Shown piece by piece: positions 11,431 through 22,823 of a DNA stretch of 64,000 nt. The notes beneath the pieces are model-generated. The model was not told the origin of the DNA. It searched no databases and saw only the letters and a list, made by a program, of their open reading frames with translations. Source of the stretch: Aedes albopictus (taxonomy: Eukaryota; Arthropoda; Insecta; Diptera; Culicidae). A program made the translations under genes and the position numbers. The stretch is from the NCBI RefSeq assembly GCF_035046485.1, contig NC_085138.1, positions 274,207,694 to 274,271,693 of the forward strand. Reading direction: 5' to 3'. How positions within the stretch are numbered: the first letter of the stretch is position 1; each line of letters begins with the position of its first letter.

Positions 11431-14190
11431 AGGGGATCTTAGGCCATTAACCTACTGTTCTCGAAACCCAGAAACCGAAAATAAAAGATTACGAACTGAT
11501 TCAACGGCAACGACTTTTAGCGCGCTACAATGGACAAGAATTGGAACTTGAAATGCATTAACCCTAGCCCAGCAGGGTAAACTGGCACAACTAGCCTATG
11601 AAGCTTGAGATCCTAGGACTGAGCGAAGTCTGTTGGCCGCACTTAGGAGAACACAGATTGGCGTCGGGTCAAATTCTGCTATACTCTGGCCTACGAGGTG
11701 AACACGCTCCTCGCCACCGTGGAGTTGCTTTTCTGCTCAGTGCTTACGTTCAAGCTGCGTTCATGAAGTGATAACCTCTTAATGAGAAGATAATTGTAGC
11801 CAGATTCAGAACACGGGTTCGAAACCTTACCATGATCCAATGTTACGCGCCAACCGGTGCTGCCGAATTGCAACACAAAGAAAACATTTGCAGTCAACTG
11901 AATGTTGTCATGGATAAGATTCCAAAAGGTGATATCAAGATCCTCCTGGACGACTTCAACGCGAAGGTTTGTTCCGAAATCTCGGACTGTGAGCACGTCA
12001 TGGGACGCCATGGTCTCGGAAAAGTTAGCGAGAATGGAGAGCTGTGCACAAAGTGACGTGGGTTTCCCGTGATGGCCTTACTAAAAATGAAATCGACCAC
12101 CAGCCGAAAATGGAGACGGAGCATTCTCTCTCTCTGTGTGGAACAAACGTAGCGCCGACCATCATCTCCTAATCGTCGAGATCTGGCTGCGCATTGCTAG
12201 GATCCATCGACAGAAAGAGAAAATCGGGCGCCAGCCGGTTCAACACACGCCGACTGGAAGACGCTGTGGTGAAAAGGTGCTTCGTTGAGGAGCTGAAGAA
12301 CCGGATATTCCGGAAGGTGGAAGCGTAGAAGATCAATGGAGCGCCATCAAAACGTCTTCATCGCCACCGGCGAGAATAGTTTGGATGAGCTACGCATCCA
12401 GAGAAAACAGTGGATCACAGATAATACCTGGAGGATAGAGGAGCGAAAGAACGCCAAAGCCGCGATAGAGCGAGCGAAAACACGTTACGCCAAAGTCGTA
12501 GCCCGTCAGGGGTATTCGGCTCTAGAGAAAGAAGTGTAGCGCTCATGTAGGCGGGACAAAACAACGTGGGCGGACTTCGTAGTCAACGAAAGCGAGAAAG
12601 CCGCAAATACCACCGACATCCGTCTCCTCTACGATTCCACACATCTCCTTAGTGGGACTTAGAAGAATGCTACGATGCCCATGAAAGATACAGCTATTGA
12701 CCGACCTGGCTGACCAGCTGAAACGCTGATTCGAGCACTTAGGAAGCCTTTTCAAGTGTCTGTCAGCAACACCTTAGCACGATCCGCCTAGAGTTCAACG
12801 CGTTACCCGTGTCAACACCGAAGCTCCAAGCTGCAGAGATAGAAACAGCCATCCTTGGCATGAAGTCAAACAGGGCCCCAGAGGTCGATCGTTTATCAAC
12901 TGAGATGCTTGAAACTGACCCCGTAGGATCCGAGCAACTGCTGCATCAATTATTCTGCAACATATGGGAAACCGCGACATTTCCGGCCGACTGGATGTAA
13001 GGCGTCTTAGTAAAGGGTGACCTGACTGTATGCGATAATTTGCGGGGCATTATGTTACTGCGTATCGTTCCAAAAGTCCTCTGCAAAGTGATTCTTGACC
13101 GGATACAGGAGAAGATTGACGCAACTCTCCGACGGCAGCAAGCAGGATTCCGTGCCGGACGATCCTGTGTGGACCATATTGTCACGCTCCTTATCATCTT
13201 GGAGCAAATCAATGAATTCCAAGAGTCTCTCTCCCTGGTGTTCATTGATTACGAAAAAGCTTTCGATAGTCTCAATCACGAAAATATGTGGAAAGCCCTT
13301 AGGTGCAAGCGTTTCGCTGAGAAAATCGTCAGCCTCATTGAGTACAGGGCATTTTCGTGCAGAGTACTGCACAACGGTGTTTTGTCCGATCCCATCCGGG
13401 TCGTTGCTGGAGTGAGGCAAGGATGTATCCAATCACTACTACTGTTCCTCATCGTAATCGACGAGATCCTGGTAGGTGCGATTGACCGTGAACCAAATCG
13501 TGGATTGCTGTGACAGCCTATTACCATGGAGCACCTAAATGACTGGATGATGGCTTTGCTCTCCTAGCTCAACGGCGTTCTGATCTGCAGAGCAGGCTCG
13601 ATGATCTTACCAATCGCTCCTTACCATCAACGTCAACAAGACCACATCGTTGGATGTAAACACGGTCAACCCTTCCAGCTTCACGGGAGCTGGGCAAGCA
13701 GTGGAGAATGTTGGAAAAAGCTTTTAATATCTTAGTAGCCAAATGGCGGCCGATGGTGGCACCAAAATCGACATAGGTGCACGGATCAAGAAAGCGATGC
13801 CTTTGCGAGTTTAAAAAATGTATGGAAAAACAATTAGATTAGCCGACGCACCAAAATCCGAATGTACAACTCGAACGTGAAATTTGTGCTGATGTACGCC
13901 AGTGAAACTTGGTGTGTATCAGCGGAGAACACTCAACGGCTGCAGATCTTTATCAATTAATGCCTGCGGTATATAATTCGTGCATGGTGGCCTCACAATT
14001 GGATCTCCAACGTGGAGCTTCATCGTCAATGTCATCAAAAGTCGATAGCAACAGAAATTCAAGAGCGAAAGTGTCGGTAACGAAATCTGCAAACAAGCGT
14101 TAGATTGGAACCCAACAGGACATTGCAGCAGAGGCAGAGCCGGAAGCTCATAACGGGGCAGCCTCAACAAGGAAATAAAGGAAGTTGATC
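11134..14190 (+). pseudogene. APE-type LINE element 1, decayed
   Basis: A single long non-LTR retrotransposon copy in shifted frames. 11134-11430 is a leader also found at 43562-43860. From about 11515 an endonuclease frame starts with GTWNALTLAQQGKLAQL, then EILGLSEV, IQCYAPTGAAELQ and a DDFNAKV block that corresponds to the catalytic GDFNAKVG. A charged linker lies at 12336-12539. The RT domain occupies 12809-13760: KSNRAPEVDRLSTEML, then QQAGFRAGRSCVDHI, FIDYEKAFDSLNHENMW and GVRQGCIQSLLLF, with the YADD block represented by a damaged DDGFALLAQR near 13545. After it come SSQMAADGGTKIDIGARIKK and an RRGASSS/WWPHNW-like C-terminal region to about 14190. Stops and frameshifts throughout make it dead. 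The expected C-terminal tail lies about 3.2 kb further on at 17366. Confidence 0.85.
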
Positions 14191-14194
14191 CGCC

Positions 14195-14275
14195 TTCTTT
14201 CGGAATCGAACCAAAAACCTTCAGATTGGCAGCGCAACAAGCATACCAACAGAGCTAATTCATCAGCTCTGAAAG
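14195..14275 (-). mobile_element. tRNA-like SINE head, minus strand
   Basis: Read on the minus strand, TAGCTCTGTTGGTATGCTTG resembles an A-box region. About 35 nt later comes GGTTCGATTCCG, a good B box. That spacing fits a tRNA-derived SINE head. It abuts the last recognisable base of LINE element 1, so it marks one edge of the insertion that separates the LINE from its tail. The family was not identified. Confidence 0.45.
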
Positions 14276-14639
14276 ACCGAGGCTAAATCGTCAATAAAAG
14301 CTTGATTGGTTCGCCTTTCGTCTGCAATCGGATGCCATGTGACGAAAACGTGTTCGTTTTTCGTCGTTGCAAAAGGAAACAAAAGAGAACGACGAAAACT
14401 ATAGCTCCCTGTTTTATTTTCGGTTCATCCTCGTCGTGGTTTCTTTGTCGGTCGCTGATGATGATGCAAGTGACGGAGTTTTATTAGCTGACGAACTTTT
14501 TTTTAATTTTTCGTCGTTGGTCGGTGACGAAACAGATGATTACCAACCCTGCCTGGAAGTATTTCTTTTCGATGAATGTTTCGGTGCAGCAGTTTTTGGA
14601 TGGATGTCTTTAAGATTTTTTTGATGAAACTATGACAGA

Positions 14640-15123
14640 ACTCTTGAAGGAATCTCTAGAGTTGTTCATGGTAGATGTTCTTGAACGACTGAATTTGCTT
14701 GAACGGTGAAGTTTGCTTGATAATTCTCTAAAATGGGTTTCTAAAAGAATCTTTGAAAAATTTCATGCAGGAATATCTAAATGAGTTTCTGGAATTATTC
14801 CTGCAATAATTTTGGACGCAAGTATACGAGGAATATTCGGAAAAAAAATCCTACAGAAATCTTAGATGGAATTCTCAGAGGAACTCTTAGATGAAGTTTT
14901 GGTGTAATTGTAAGATGGAATTTTAAGAAGAAACTCTGAAAGATTTTCTAGATTTCTGTAAGAATTCGTGAGAATATTTCAGGATGAGCTCATGTAGAAA
15001 TTATTGTTGCAATCTTTGGAGAAACTGCTATACTGGTGGTGGAATCTCTAGATAGCTGTCTTGGAGAATTCCTATAGAAATTTTGGGGAGACTTCCTTAT
15101 TTTCTGGAAGAATTCCTTAGGAT
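14640..15123 (-). repeat. degenerate 24-bp GAATTC satellite
   Basis: A worn version of the 24-bp satellite described at 27955, in the opposite orientation. Words such as GGAATCTCTAGA, GGAATATC and GAATTCCT recur at loose spacing. It is far more diverged than the block at 16415. Confidence 0.5.
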
Positions 15124-15360
15124 ATCTGACGAGACAGGACGAGTGTTGGGCGTGACCGAGGTTGGAGATTGGCCGCCTCGAACCATGTTCTACGGTGTAA
15201 TGTTGTTGATTCAGTTTTATCTTGAACTTAACCTTCCGACAGTCGCGCGGTTGGCCATCATCGTCAGCACTGCGCCGATGCTGTGTACAAAAATTGAGAT
15301 GTTTGAACGTGATGTACAAAATACAACAGCGCCATCGCTCGAGGTTTAATGCTTTACCAA
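15124..15360 (+). other. coding-like island inside satellite
   Basis: A unique-looking block interrupts the satellite. An 88-codon plus-strand frame (15083-15349) and a 133-codon minus-strand frame (14990-15391) both cross it. The plus frame includes WPPRTMFYGVMLLIQFYLEL. The block has the look of a LINE 3' segment, but no catalytic motif is present and I cannot place it. Confidence 0.3.
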
Positions 15361-15379
15361 ATAAATGAAATAGGTAAAT

Positions 15380-15835
15380 AGCTGAAGGCATTCATGGAAG
15401 GATTCTTCCATTGAATCTTAAATGAAATCTGGATAAATCTGTAGAGGGACTTGGGTGATTTTTTCGGTAGGATCTTAGGATGAACTTCTAGCAAAATATC
15501 TGCCGGAATTCCTGAATAATCTCTAGAAGCACTCCAGCAGAAAGTCCTGGTAGTTGAGTGGTTGGAGGATCTCCACGAGGACTTAGTTGTAGAATTTCTA
15601 GGGAAACTCAGGAAAAAATATCAAAGAATTTCTTGTGGATTTTTTTAGGAAATTTTTCGAGAACCTCTGGAGAACGTGCTGGGAGATTTTTTTGAATAAT
15701 TCATAGAAAAAGGTATCCAAGAGAATTTTGAAAAGGAAACCCTGCAATAATTCTATCAGAAAATTGTGAAAAACAACATCACGCACCACCACTGTTTTCT
15801 TCTGAAATCGCAAATATGCTCCTAGATCCTCAGTT
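15380..15835 (-). repeat. degenerate 24-bp GAATTC satellite
   Basis: Continuation of the worn satellite after the coding-like island, with GGAATTCCTG, GGAAACTC and GAATTTC words. Beyond it, 15840-16410 is A+T-rich with nothing recognisable. Confidence 0.45.
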
Positions 15836-16414
15836 GCTTTCTAGAAATTTCAATTTATCGAAAAACATATCATAAAATCTCTAGAATTTATCAGTTTTCT
15901 CCTCCAAGAATCTCTAACTTTCTGCTTTAATCATGAATGTTTGCTCAACTTACAAACTTCTTCCATGCAATCCATACCTTCGCTCCCGTATGCTTCCAGA
16001 AACTATAAGCTTATCTGCAATCCGGTTTTATTTTTTGAACAACCCTGTGAATATTATGATTTATAATAAAAATCATTGATGATTCTCCTTCTTTGCATGA
16101 TAAATTTCACTTGACCCTATTTAAAATGGTTATGTTTTGTTTCAATTCTTCTCTATTATATTAATATTTCAAAATATTGTTAAACATTCATTTGTACCGC
16201 GGGAAAGAACAAGTAAGTATAACTATCTCTGAGAGTTTCAGCTCAATCAGTTAAAAACTAAGCTGGTGCAAAAAAATTGAAGTTTTAATATGATTTTTAG
16301 CTGAAATATGTGGGAAATTGGAAGATGTCCAGTTTTCCGCTAGCACGACGGTTTGTATTGTTATCATGTTTGTAATTCATGCATCGGAATAGCATTCCGT
16401 GTTCGATTTTGAGA

Positions 16415-17345
16415 ATCATTTTACCACCGAAAGGAATTCCTGGAGAAATCCGTGGAGGCATTCCGGAGAAATCCCTGGAGGAATTTGAGGAGGAATCCCT
16501 GAAGGACCTTCTGGAAGAATCACTGGAGACAAGCTTGGAAGAATTCGTGGAGGAAGCTGTAGAAAACTCCTGAAGGAGTCGCAGGAGGAATTTCTAGAGA
16601 AATTCTTGTAGAATTTCCTGGAGGAACTACTGAAGGAATTAGAGGAGAAACTATTGAAGGAGTTCCACGAGGAATCCGTGGAGGAATTTTCAGACTGAAT
16701 CCCAGGAAGAATCTCTGGAAGAATTTCAGGTGGAAAACCTGGAGGCATTCCTAAAGGAATCCTTGGAGGCTTTCATGGAGGAATCCGTGGAGGAATTCGT
16801 GGAGGAATTCATGGATGAATCTCTGAAGGAATATTTCTTTGAGAATCTTGTAGAGGAATAAAAGTAGGAATTTCTGGAGGAAACTCTAGAGGAGTTCATA
16901 GACGAATACCTGAACCTGCAGGAATTCCTAGACAAAACTCTGGAAGAATCCTTGGAGGAATCCCTGGTCGAATTCCAAGAGAAATTCCTGCAGGAAATCC
17001 TGCAAGAATCCCTGGAATAATTGCTGGAGGAATCCTTGGAGAAATTTATGGATTGACATCTGGAGATTTTTTTTTTTTGAAGAATTCTTGGCGGAGCTCA
17101 TTGACGAATACCTTGAGGAATAACTGCTGAAATTTCTCGAGGAGTCTTTGGAGGAATTCCGAGAGAGATTTTGCAGGAATTAGTGGAGGAATTCCTGACG
17201 AAATCCATGGAAAAATGTGTGGAGGTTTTCGTGGAGGAGTTCCTGCAGGAATTTCTGGAGGAGTTCCTTGAGGAATCTCTGGATGAATCCCTGGAGGAAA
17301 CCCTGGAGGCATTCCTGAAATAATTCGTGAAGGAATTCCAAGATG
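16415..17345 (-). repeat. 24-bp GAATTC satellite block
   Basis: About 930 bp of a 24-bp repeat made of two related 12-mers, roughly GGAGGAATTCCT and GAGGAATCCCTG. It is the reverse orientation of the main block at 27955-32600. Because 24 is a multiple of three, several frames stay open. On the minus strand they read as PPGIP/PPEIP-like octapeptides or as SSRNSS-like runs. These are repeat artefacts, not genes. The block ends just before the LINE element 1 tail. Confidence 0.8.
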
Positions 17346-17365
17346 AATCAATGGAGAACATAAAT

Positions 17366-17475
17366 TTGACCTGGCTACAGGTCAAGGCAATGGCTGGCAA
17401 TCGCCCAGGAGATCTTTCAATTCGTCTCTCTGCACCACCATGGGTGCTCAGGACTGAAAGTAAGGAAGTAGACAC
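17366..17475 (+). pseudogene. C-terminal tail of LINE element 1
   Basis: The frame reads LTWLQVKAMAGNRPGDLS followed by a frame-shifted run ending near a GAQD-like word. In the LINE family of element 1, a KEVD word is followed closely by a LTWxQVKAMAGNRPG block. Here KEVD lies at about 14190 and LTW at 17371, so about 3.2 kb of foreign sequence sits between them. The orientation is the same as element 1. It could instead be the tail of another copy, but adjacency and order favour a split element. Confidence 0.6.
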
Positions 17476-17569
17476 TGCATTTATCAGAGGATACACATTT
17501 CTAATTGAAAATAACCGATACAGTATTCATTCAGCTCTACTTTCTTATACATACATGTTAGCCTCTTAA

Positions 17570-18039
17570 CCTCAGCACTTCGTGGAACTTATGTCAAGAA
17601 TAACTGAACTGATTTTTATCTTGGGTGCATAAATATAAGACGTATATCTCCATTTTTCTAACAGCGAAAAAAATGTTTCCAAATAAATTATTCTTTATGC
17701 ATGAACTGCACATTCCATGCATATTGACGGAAAATTGTCCTAACTATTGACTCGACCGTAGAACATCATTATGTTCGGTTGCACATGATTAGCATCGGCG
17801 TACAGCCCTTCTGTTATCCGTCTATCCTACGCGGCGAAGTGGCTCCGACTCCAGTTCATCCCAATCCGTTGCGGATCTCATTGTTAAGCCCCCAAATCGA
17901 CAGCAAATGAAGACACTCATAAATAAAAATTTACAGATAAATGCTATGCAACGGCGGAAACGAAAACACATAAAAAACATTCAATAAACATGTCCTGTTT
18001 TATTTATTTCAATGTTTGCAATTTTGCATACATTGCCAG
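17570..18039. other. no gene recognised
   Basis: A+T-rich single-copy-looking sequence with no protein-like frame and no repeat that I recognise. Confidence 0.4.
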
Positions 18040-18780
18040 CCCATTTTTCTTTCCCTTCAGAAGTTCGATCCCTGTTCGCGTTCGGTTCGTCGTCGGTCCA
18101 CCACACATTTGTTTCTTCATCTCCTGGAGCATCGAACGGGGGATTTGCAGGGATTTTCTGTTTACCGAAACAGGCGCAAGCAACCATTCAGACCCCGGCC
18201 GGCTTGCAGGCAGACAACATTCCTATAGCAAACAGTCAGCAAGAAGCGCGCCCCCGGGCCCGGCGGACGACGGTGCGGTGCAAGAAGCTAATCTTCCCCC
18301 TTGGAAGGAAGTGAACGCGAGGCGCGAGACGGCCGCTGCTACAAATCAACCCTTTTTCCGCGCATTCGCTCCTCGCTTGTTCGCGCGCGCTCTCGTTGTT
18401 CTGCTCTTGCTTGCGGATGGCGCAACCTGAACGGTGAACATGCATCTTCTGCTGACTGGCATGGCATCGGCTTGGGCATCGGTGTGCTGGGTACAAAGCG
18501 GTGCAAATAAAAACATACCACAGGTAGATCCGAAAGCAAAACAAACGAGAGAAAAATCAAACATTACTGCATACATAAGTGTCTTGTCTGTGCGGTCGTA
18601 AAGTATCCAGAAACGGCTGTTCCGATCGCACGGCAGTTCTGTTTTTTCTGCACTGTCTGTTGTAGTAAAAAGTTCTAAAGCGGTCGAGTTGTATGTGGGG
18701 ACGGAGAACAGCCGACTGCGGAGCTGCCGAAAGCGCGCCAAAGATTGTGGACTAATACAAATCGATTGCATCTGAGATTT
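18040..18780. other. G+C-rich unique block
   Basis: A distinctly G+C-rich, non-repetitive block (18180-18480 especially) in an A+T-rich setting, with open frames on both strands: 17990-18430 plus, 146 codons, and 18346-18771 minus, 141 codons. Neither product has a recognisable motif, and overlapping frames on opposite strands suggest composition rather than coding. It may be a host 5' UTR exon, a promoter or an enhancer. This is one of few places in the window not explained by repeats. Confidence 0.3.
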
Positions 18781-19734
18781 GCAGTGTAGGGAAGGAGATA
18801 TTGTCGAATTTGCGCCATAAACTGTATGTTTCAGCAGAAGTTATTAGGATAAGCCGAGTCAAGTACATTTTCGTACGGAAATAACATATCGTACATATAT
18901 GTACATCTGGATACAAGAAGAGATTGAATGAATCAAAATAATGCCAAGTAACGTTTGCAGCTTTTCGTTTAGTGCCTTCATATCTCGAGAAGAACCCTAT
19001 GGGGTAAAGGTACAACATGATTAAAAGTAAGCGGTCTATGCTTGAGAATAACGTGCAAGTATATGAATTATTCATGCTACGCTTGCTATGAACTATTTTA
19101 AGGATAAGGTATTCGGAGTACACAGCTCAAATTTTCTCGAGCACAAATCTAGAGAATCGTCAAACGGATCTGGCTGAAAATGTAATTCAATATTTACTGT
19201 GCGGCAGCACCTCCGTTCTCCACATAGTTGTCCTATGTTGAAAAAGCTTGAAACTGGGAAAAGCGTGATTAAAGTTTCAAAACGTTTTTGCTTTCTTTCG
19301 ACAAACCGGTGCAACAAATGGAATAGTTTTCATGGTATTGTGAGAAATCACTTACATTTTCATGCCTAAGGTACTTTAAATCAAAAATTTATTCAAATAT
19401 AGTATTTTTTACTAAAAAAAAAATACTTAGTGGGACTGTTATTCCTAGAAACGTCGTCCTGTCGGCTAAATGTCTACGCATATAAGTCCCACAAAAATTA
19501 CTCGTCTTTTTCATCGCTTAACGTGGTCCTTTCTGCGCGATGTTGTTCTATATTTTTTTAAATAATTAAAACTCTTAAAACGTTATAAAACTTTCTTTCA
19601 TAAGGACATTTGACTGAATGCAAAACGGAGCCAAGACAACATAAAGAGTGGTTTCACACTATAACGCATTCTTTATGATCGGATAAGTAGAAACCAGGTG
19701 AGTGAAGTAACTGATGAATGAGAAAGAAAGGGGA
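18781..19734. other. no gene recognised
   Basis: A+T-rich, with short ORFs lacking motifs (18752-19123 minus, 19093-19317 minus). Nothing else seen. Confidence 0.4.
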
Positions 19735-21375
19735 GCAGGCCGTTAGGCCGAAAGGGTTGTTAGGCCGAAAGAGTCGTTAGGCCGAATAGGTTGTCATTAT
19801 ATGTGTCTCTACTGACTTTTATCGTTTTATATTGCACAAAACGAAATAAACATGAGAAAAGTCGACATCATTGGGGAACTGTGGGGGATATCAATTTGGG
19901 AGGCTAAGTAGAAAAGATTTATAATACAGCATCTCGAAAAAGCTTATTTTTAGTTAGAAACAAAGTGTTATGGTGAACGGGCACAACCAAAGCTATCGAC
20001 AGGATAAAGATATTCTATACTGTAACATTATCAACATAATTATACTACTTGCAAATGAATGTCATACAAATGAAAAAAACTACTATACATACTCTAAAAG
20101 CATCAACATGATCGTGTTTATCATTCTAGCATGAGCAGGATACAAAAAGGAAAACAGCGCAAAATCAACCACTTCAATATAGTAAAAAAGAATACATTCA
20201 GGCGCTGTACAAAGTGTAAGTTTAGCTACCATCGGAAATTTTTCCTTCGTTTGAAAATATGCTGTTCTTTCTAGTTTACTATTCTACTCATTTAAAGTAT
20301 TTCAGCCATGAACTTTTTCATAACAGTATTTCCTTCTTCTGTACATAGGCTTTTCTTCTAGAACAGTTATACTCATTATAAGCATTACAGCTTTGAAATC
20401 TTTCATCGGAGATTTTTTTTGTTTCTAAACATAGGCTGTTCTCTCTAGTTTTAGTGTTCTACTCACTATAAGCATTACAGCTATTATTTTATTCATCACA
20501 GTTTTTTCCTTCTTTTGAAAATAGGCTGTTCTTTCTAGTTTAACTATTCTGCTCATTACAAGTATTACAGCCATTAATTTTTGAATAAAAGTTTTTTCCT
20601 TCTTCTGTACATATTTAGGCTTTTCTTCTAGTCTAACTGTTATACTCACTATGAACATAACAGCTATTAAATTCTTCATCGGAAATTTTTCCTTCTTTTG
20701 AAAATAGGCTGTTCTTTTTTTCATTATAAAGATTACAGCCATTAACTTTTTCATCAGAGTTCCTTCTCCTTCGAAACATAGGCTGTTTTACTCATATTCG
20801 TATTATAGCAATCAACTTTTTCATCTGAAATTTTACTTCTTCTAAACTCTTTCTAGTTAAACTGTTCTGTTTCACGGCGGTAGTCTACTGCTGCTCTTTC
20901 TAGTTTTAAATGTTGTACTCATTATGAGGATTACAGCCCTAAACAGAGTTTTTTCTTTCTTCTGAACATAGGGTGTTTTTTCGTAATATTACTTTTTATA
21001 CTCACTATAAGCATAACGGTTAAAAACTTTTTCATCGAAGATTTTTCCTTCTTTTAAACATAGGCTGCTCTTTCTAAGTTTTAGAGAACTTGATTCAGTT
21101 GCACTTAATATTGTTAATCATGTTCGTACTAGAACTCTGAATTTGTTTCCGGTGTAACTATAATTTTGACTTTAAAAACTACTAGTGTGTTTATTCAATT
21201 AACCATTCAAAGGCAACCGAAACTTCAAGGTCGAAGACCGTTTCCCTCAAACATTAAACAGTTTCTTACCATCCAGTTGCGTAAGCAAACCGTTTAACCT
21301 TACAACCCATTTGGCCTAGTGACCAATTCGGCCTAGAGACCCGACCTAACGGCATTCGGCCTAACGAATTGGTAA
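19735..21375. mobile_element. GTTAGGCCGAA-ended element
   Basis: The left end has three tandem GTTAGGCCGAA words at about 19740-19795. The right end (21305-21372) has the inverted form, TTCGGCCTAACG, plus several TTCGGCCTA / TTTGGCCTA variants. The 1.6-kb interval is non-coding and carries the 90-bp tandem array at 20235-21090. Repeated short motifs at both ends plus an internal array suggest a non-autonomous DNA transposon with subterminal repeats. No target duplication was found, so the limits are approximate. Confidence 0.5.
20235..21090. repeat. 90-bp tandem array
   Basis: About nine diverged copies of a roughly 90-bp unit. Recurring words are TTTTTCCTTCTTTTG, ACATAGGCTGTTCTTTCTAG, TACTCATTATAAGC and ATTACAGCCATTAACTTTT. 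On the minus strand the unit length keeps a frame open over 20425-20754, giving a lysine-rich 30-residue repeat such as KLMAVILVMSRIVKLERTAY. I take this ORF as a by-product of the repeat period, although expression cannot be excluded. Confidence 0.75.
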
Positions 21376-21405
21376 GTATGTGAGTGTGAGTGGCCCCAAG
21401 ATTGA

Positions 21406-21623
21406 GTAGGGAATCAAGCCACTTGGGCTGTGGCTTCTATTTTCGTCTCTTTCCTGCTATAACTTAATCAAATCTGAACCAATTGACACAATTTTTGGAA
21501 TGCAGTGAGATAGGTGGATCTACCCGTGTACAACATTTCAAGTCAATTGGTTCAAAATTGACTGAGTTATAGTGGAAAACAGACGAATATAGAAGCCACC
21601 GCCCAAGTGGCGCGATACCCTAC
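21406..21623. mobile_element. foldback MITE, GTAGGG ends
   Basis: A 218-bp element whose two arms pair over about 50 bp. The left arm starts GTAGGGAATCAAGCCACTTG, and the right arm read in reverse starts GTAGGGTATCGCGCCACTTG. The central part has AATTGAC / CAATTGG words that also pair. It is non-coding. If the TA next to the terminal GGG is the duplicated target, it would be mariner-like, but this is uncertain. Confidence 0.7.
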
Positions 21624-21629
21624 GTTAGT

Positions 21630-22030
21630 GAGTGAGTCAGTTGCTGACTGAGAAAGTTATAGAGTTTTGGGCAGAGAGCTGTTTCGTGAATTTGAGTATG
21701 TTACTAAGAGAATATGTGAATTAGTGAGTAAGAGTGTATGAATAAGTGAGTGAGGTAGTGAGTTAGTGATTTATCCAGTGAGTTAATGAATGCCTTCGTA
21801 AATTGACGAGTTAATGAGTGAAAGAATGATTGAGTAGATTGATTAATGAGGGCGATTATGAATGAGTGAATAAGTGAGCAAGTTGGTAAAATGTTGAGTT
21901 AATGACTTCAGGAGTGAGTAAGTTGGTAAATAAGTGATCTGATGACTTAGTGAGTGAGTTAGTTAGTGAGAGGAAGAAAATGAGTGAGCTAGTAAATTAG
22001 TAAGTGAATGAGTTAATGGGTGAAGTTCTG
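21630..22030 (+). repeat. GAGT-based low-complexity tract
   Basis: About 400 bp dominated by degenerate GAGT / GTGAGTTAGTGA words, a decayed short-period satellite. Nothing coding. Confidence 0.75.
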
Positions 22031-22039
22031 AGAAAACTG

Positions 22040-22560
22040 TGTCTTTTTCTGAGAAACGCATTGAAAACCTCTGAAACTTTCCATATACATATTACAGACC
22101 TCCCCCTTTTCCCTCAAACCCCATGAAACCTCTTGCGACGCCTTGAAATGCATTTAAACTCCCTTAATACCCTCCTCAAATCCCCAAAAACGCCTTTAAA
22201 TACGTTGAAACGCTTTGCATCCGCTCTTAAATAGTTCTGAAACCTACTGGAAAGAGTGGAGTGGACCTGGTGTGATGGTTAGAACACTTGACTATCACGC
22301 CGAGGACCTGGGATCGAATCCCACTCCCGACAAACTCGCAAAATGTGAGTTCTTCCTTCGGAAGGGAAGTAAAGCGTGGGTCCCGAGATGAACTAGCCTA
22401 GGGCTAAAAATCTCGTTAATACAGATAAAAAAAACCTACTGGAAAGCTTCCTTAGACCTCCAGCCAGACACTACTTCCCAACCCCCTGAAACCACTTGAA
22501 ACACCTTGAAAATTCTTTGAAAACCCCTTGAAGTTCCTGTTAATGCTCCAGGAAATTGCA
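22040..22560. repeat. degenerate CTTGAAACCC repeat
   Basis: Short words such as GAAACCCCTTGAAA, CCTTGAAA and CTCTGAAAC recur on both sides of the SINE at 22255. The opposite orientation of the same vocabulary appears at 61070-61200. No reading frame. Confidence 0.4.
22255..22432 (+). mobile_element. tRNA-derived SINE, GTGATGGTTAGAACAC type, copy 1
   Basis: The tRNA-like head carries an A-box-like TGTGATGGTTAGAACAC and a B box in GGGATCGAATCCC. A short body with GTGAGTTCTTCCTTC and AAAGCGTGGGTCCC follows, then a tail AATACAGATAAAAAAAA. A 14-bp direct repeat, AACCTACTGGAAAG, flanks it at 22241-22254 and 22433-22446. That is a clean signature of target-primed retroposition. The same SINE occurs at 39238, and a tail-only piece lies at 35910-35975. 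Confidence 0.9.
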
Positions 22561-22615
22561 TACTTTCAGGCGTTTTCTTAGGATTGATAAAACTTTGAAG
22601 TTAAATAACCATAGA

Positions 22616-22823
22616 TTCCCGATCAGAAAGGCATAACAAAAATGTAACAAAATTATATCAACGGCTGATAGATATATCACTGTTTGTTATATTTAGATAT
22701 ATTTGACAAAAATCATTTGAAAACCTGATTTAATTATATCAGAATTATAACAAGGCCAGTTATAATACAAATAAATTTATTTTGATCATCTTTATATGAA
22801 CATTATAACAAAGTCAGTTATAG
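22616..22823. mobile_element. CCCGATCAGAAAGGC-ended element, partial
   Basis: It starts with CCCGATCAGAAAGGCATAAC, exactly the inverted form of the end at about 26155-26175. The interior is A+T-rich with repeated TTATAAC words in both copies. The copy is interrupted at 22823 by a 253-bp MITE, and a short piece resuming with GTTATAG follows at 23077. The far end of this copy is not recognisable, so it is truncated or overlaid by the foldback element at 23110. Confidence 0.55.

Noticed and set aside
16416..17496. ORFs of 100-132 codons on the minus strand rich in PPGIP/SSRNSS residues
   Set aside because: They are produced by the 24-bp satellite, whose length keeps frames open; no start context, motif or consistent product.
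17990..18771. Host protein gene in the G+C-rich block
   Set aside because: Long frames exist on both strands but overlap and carry no motif; composition alone can explain them.
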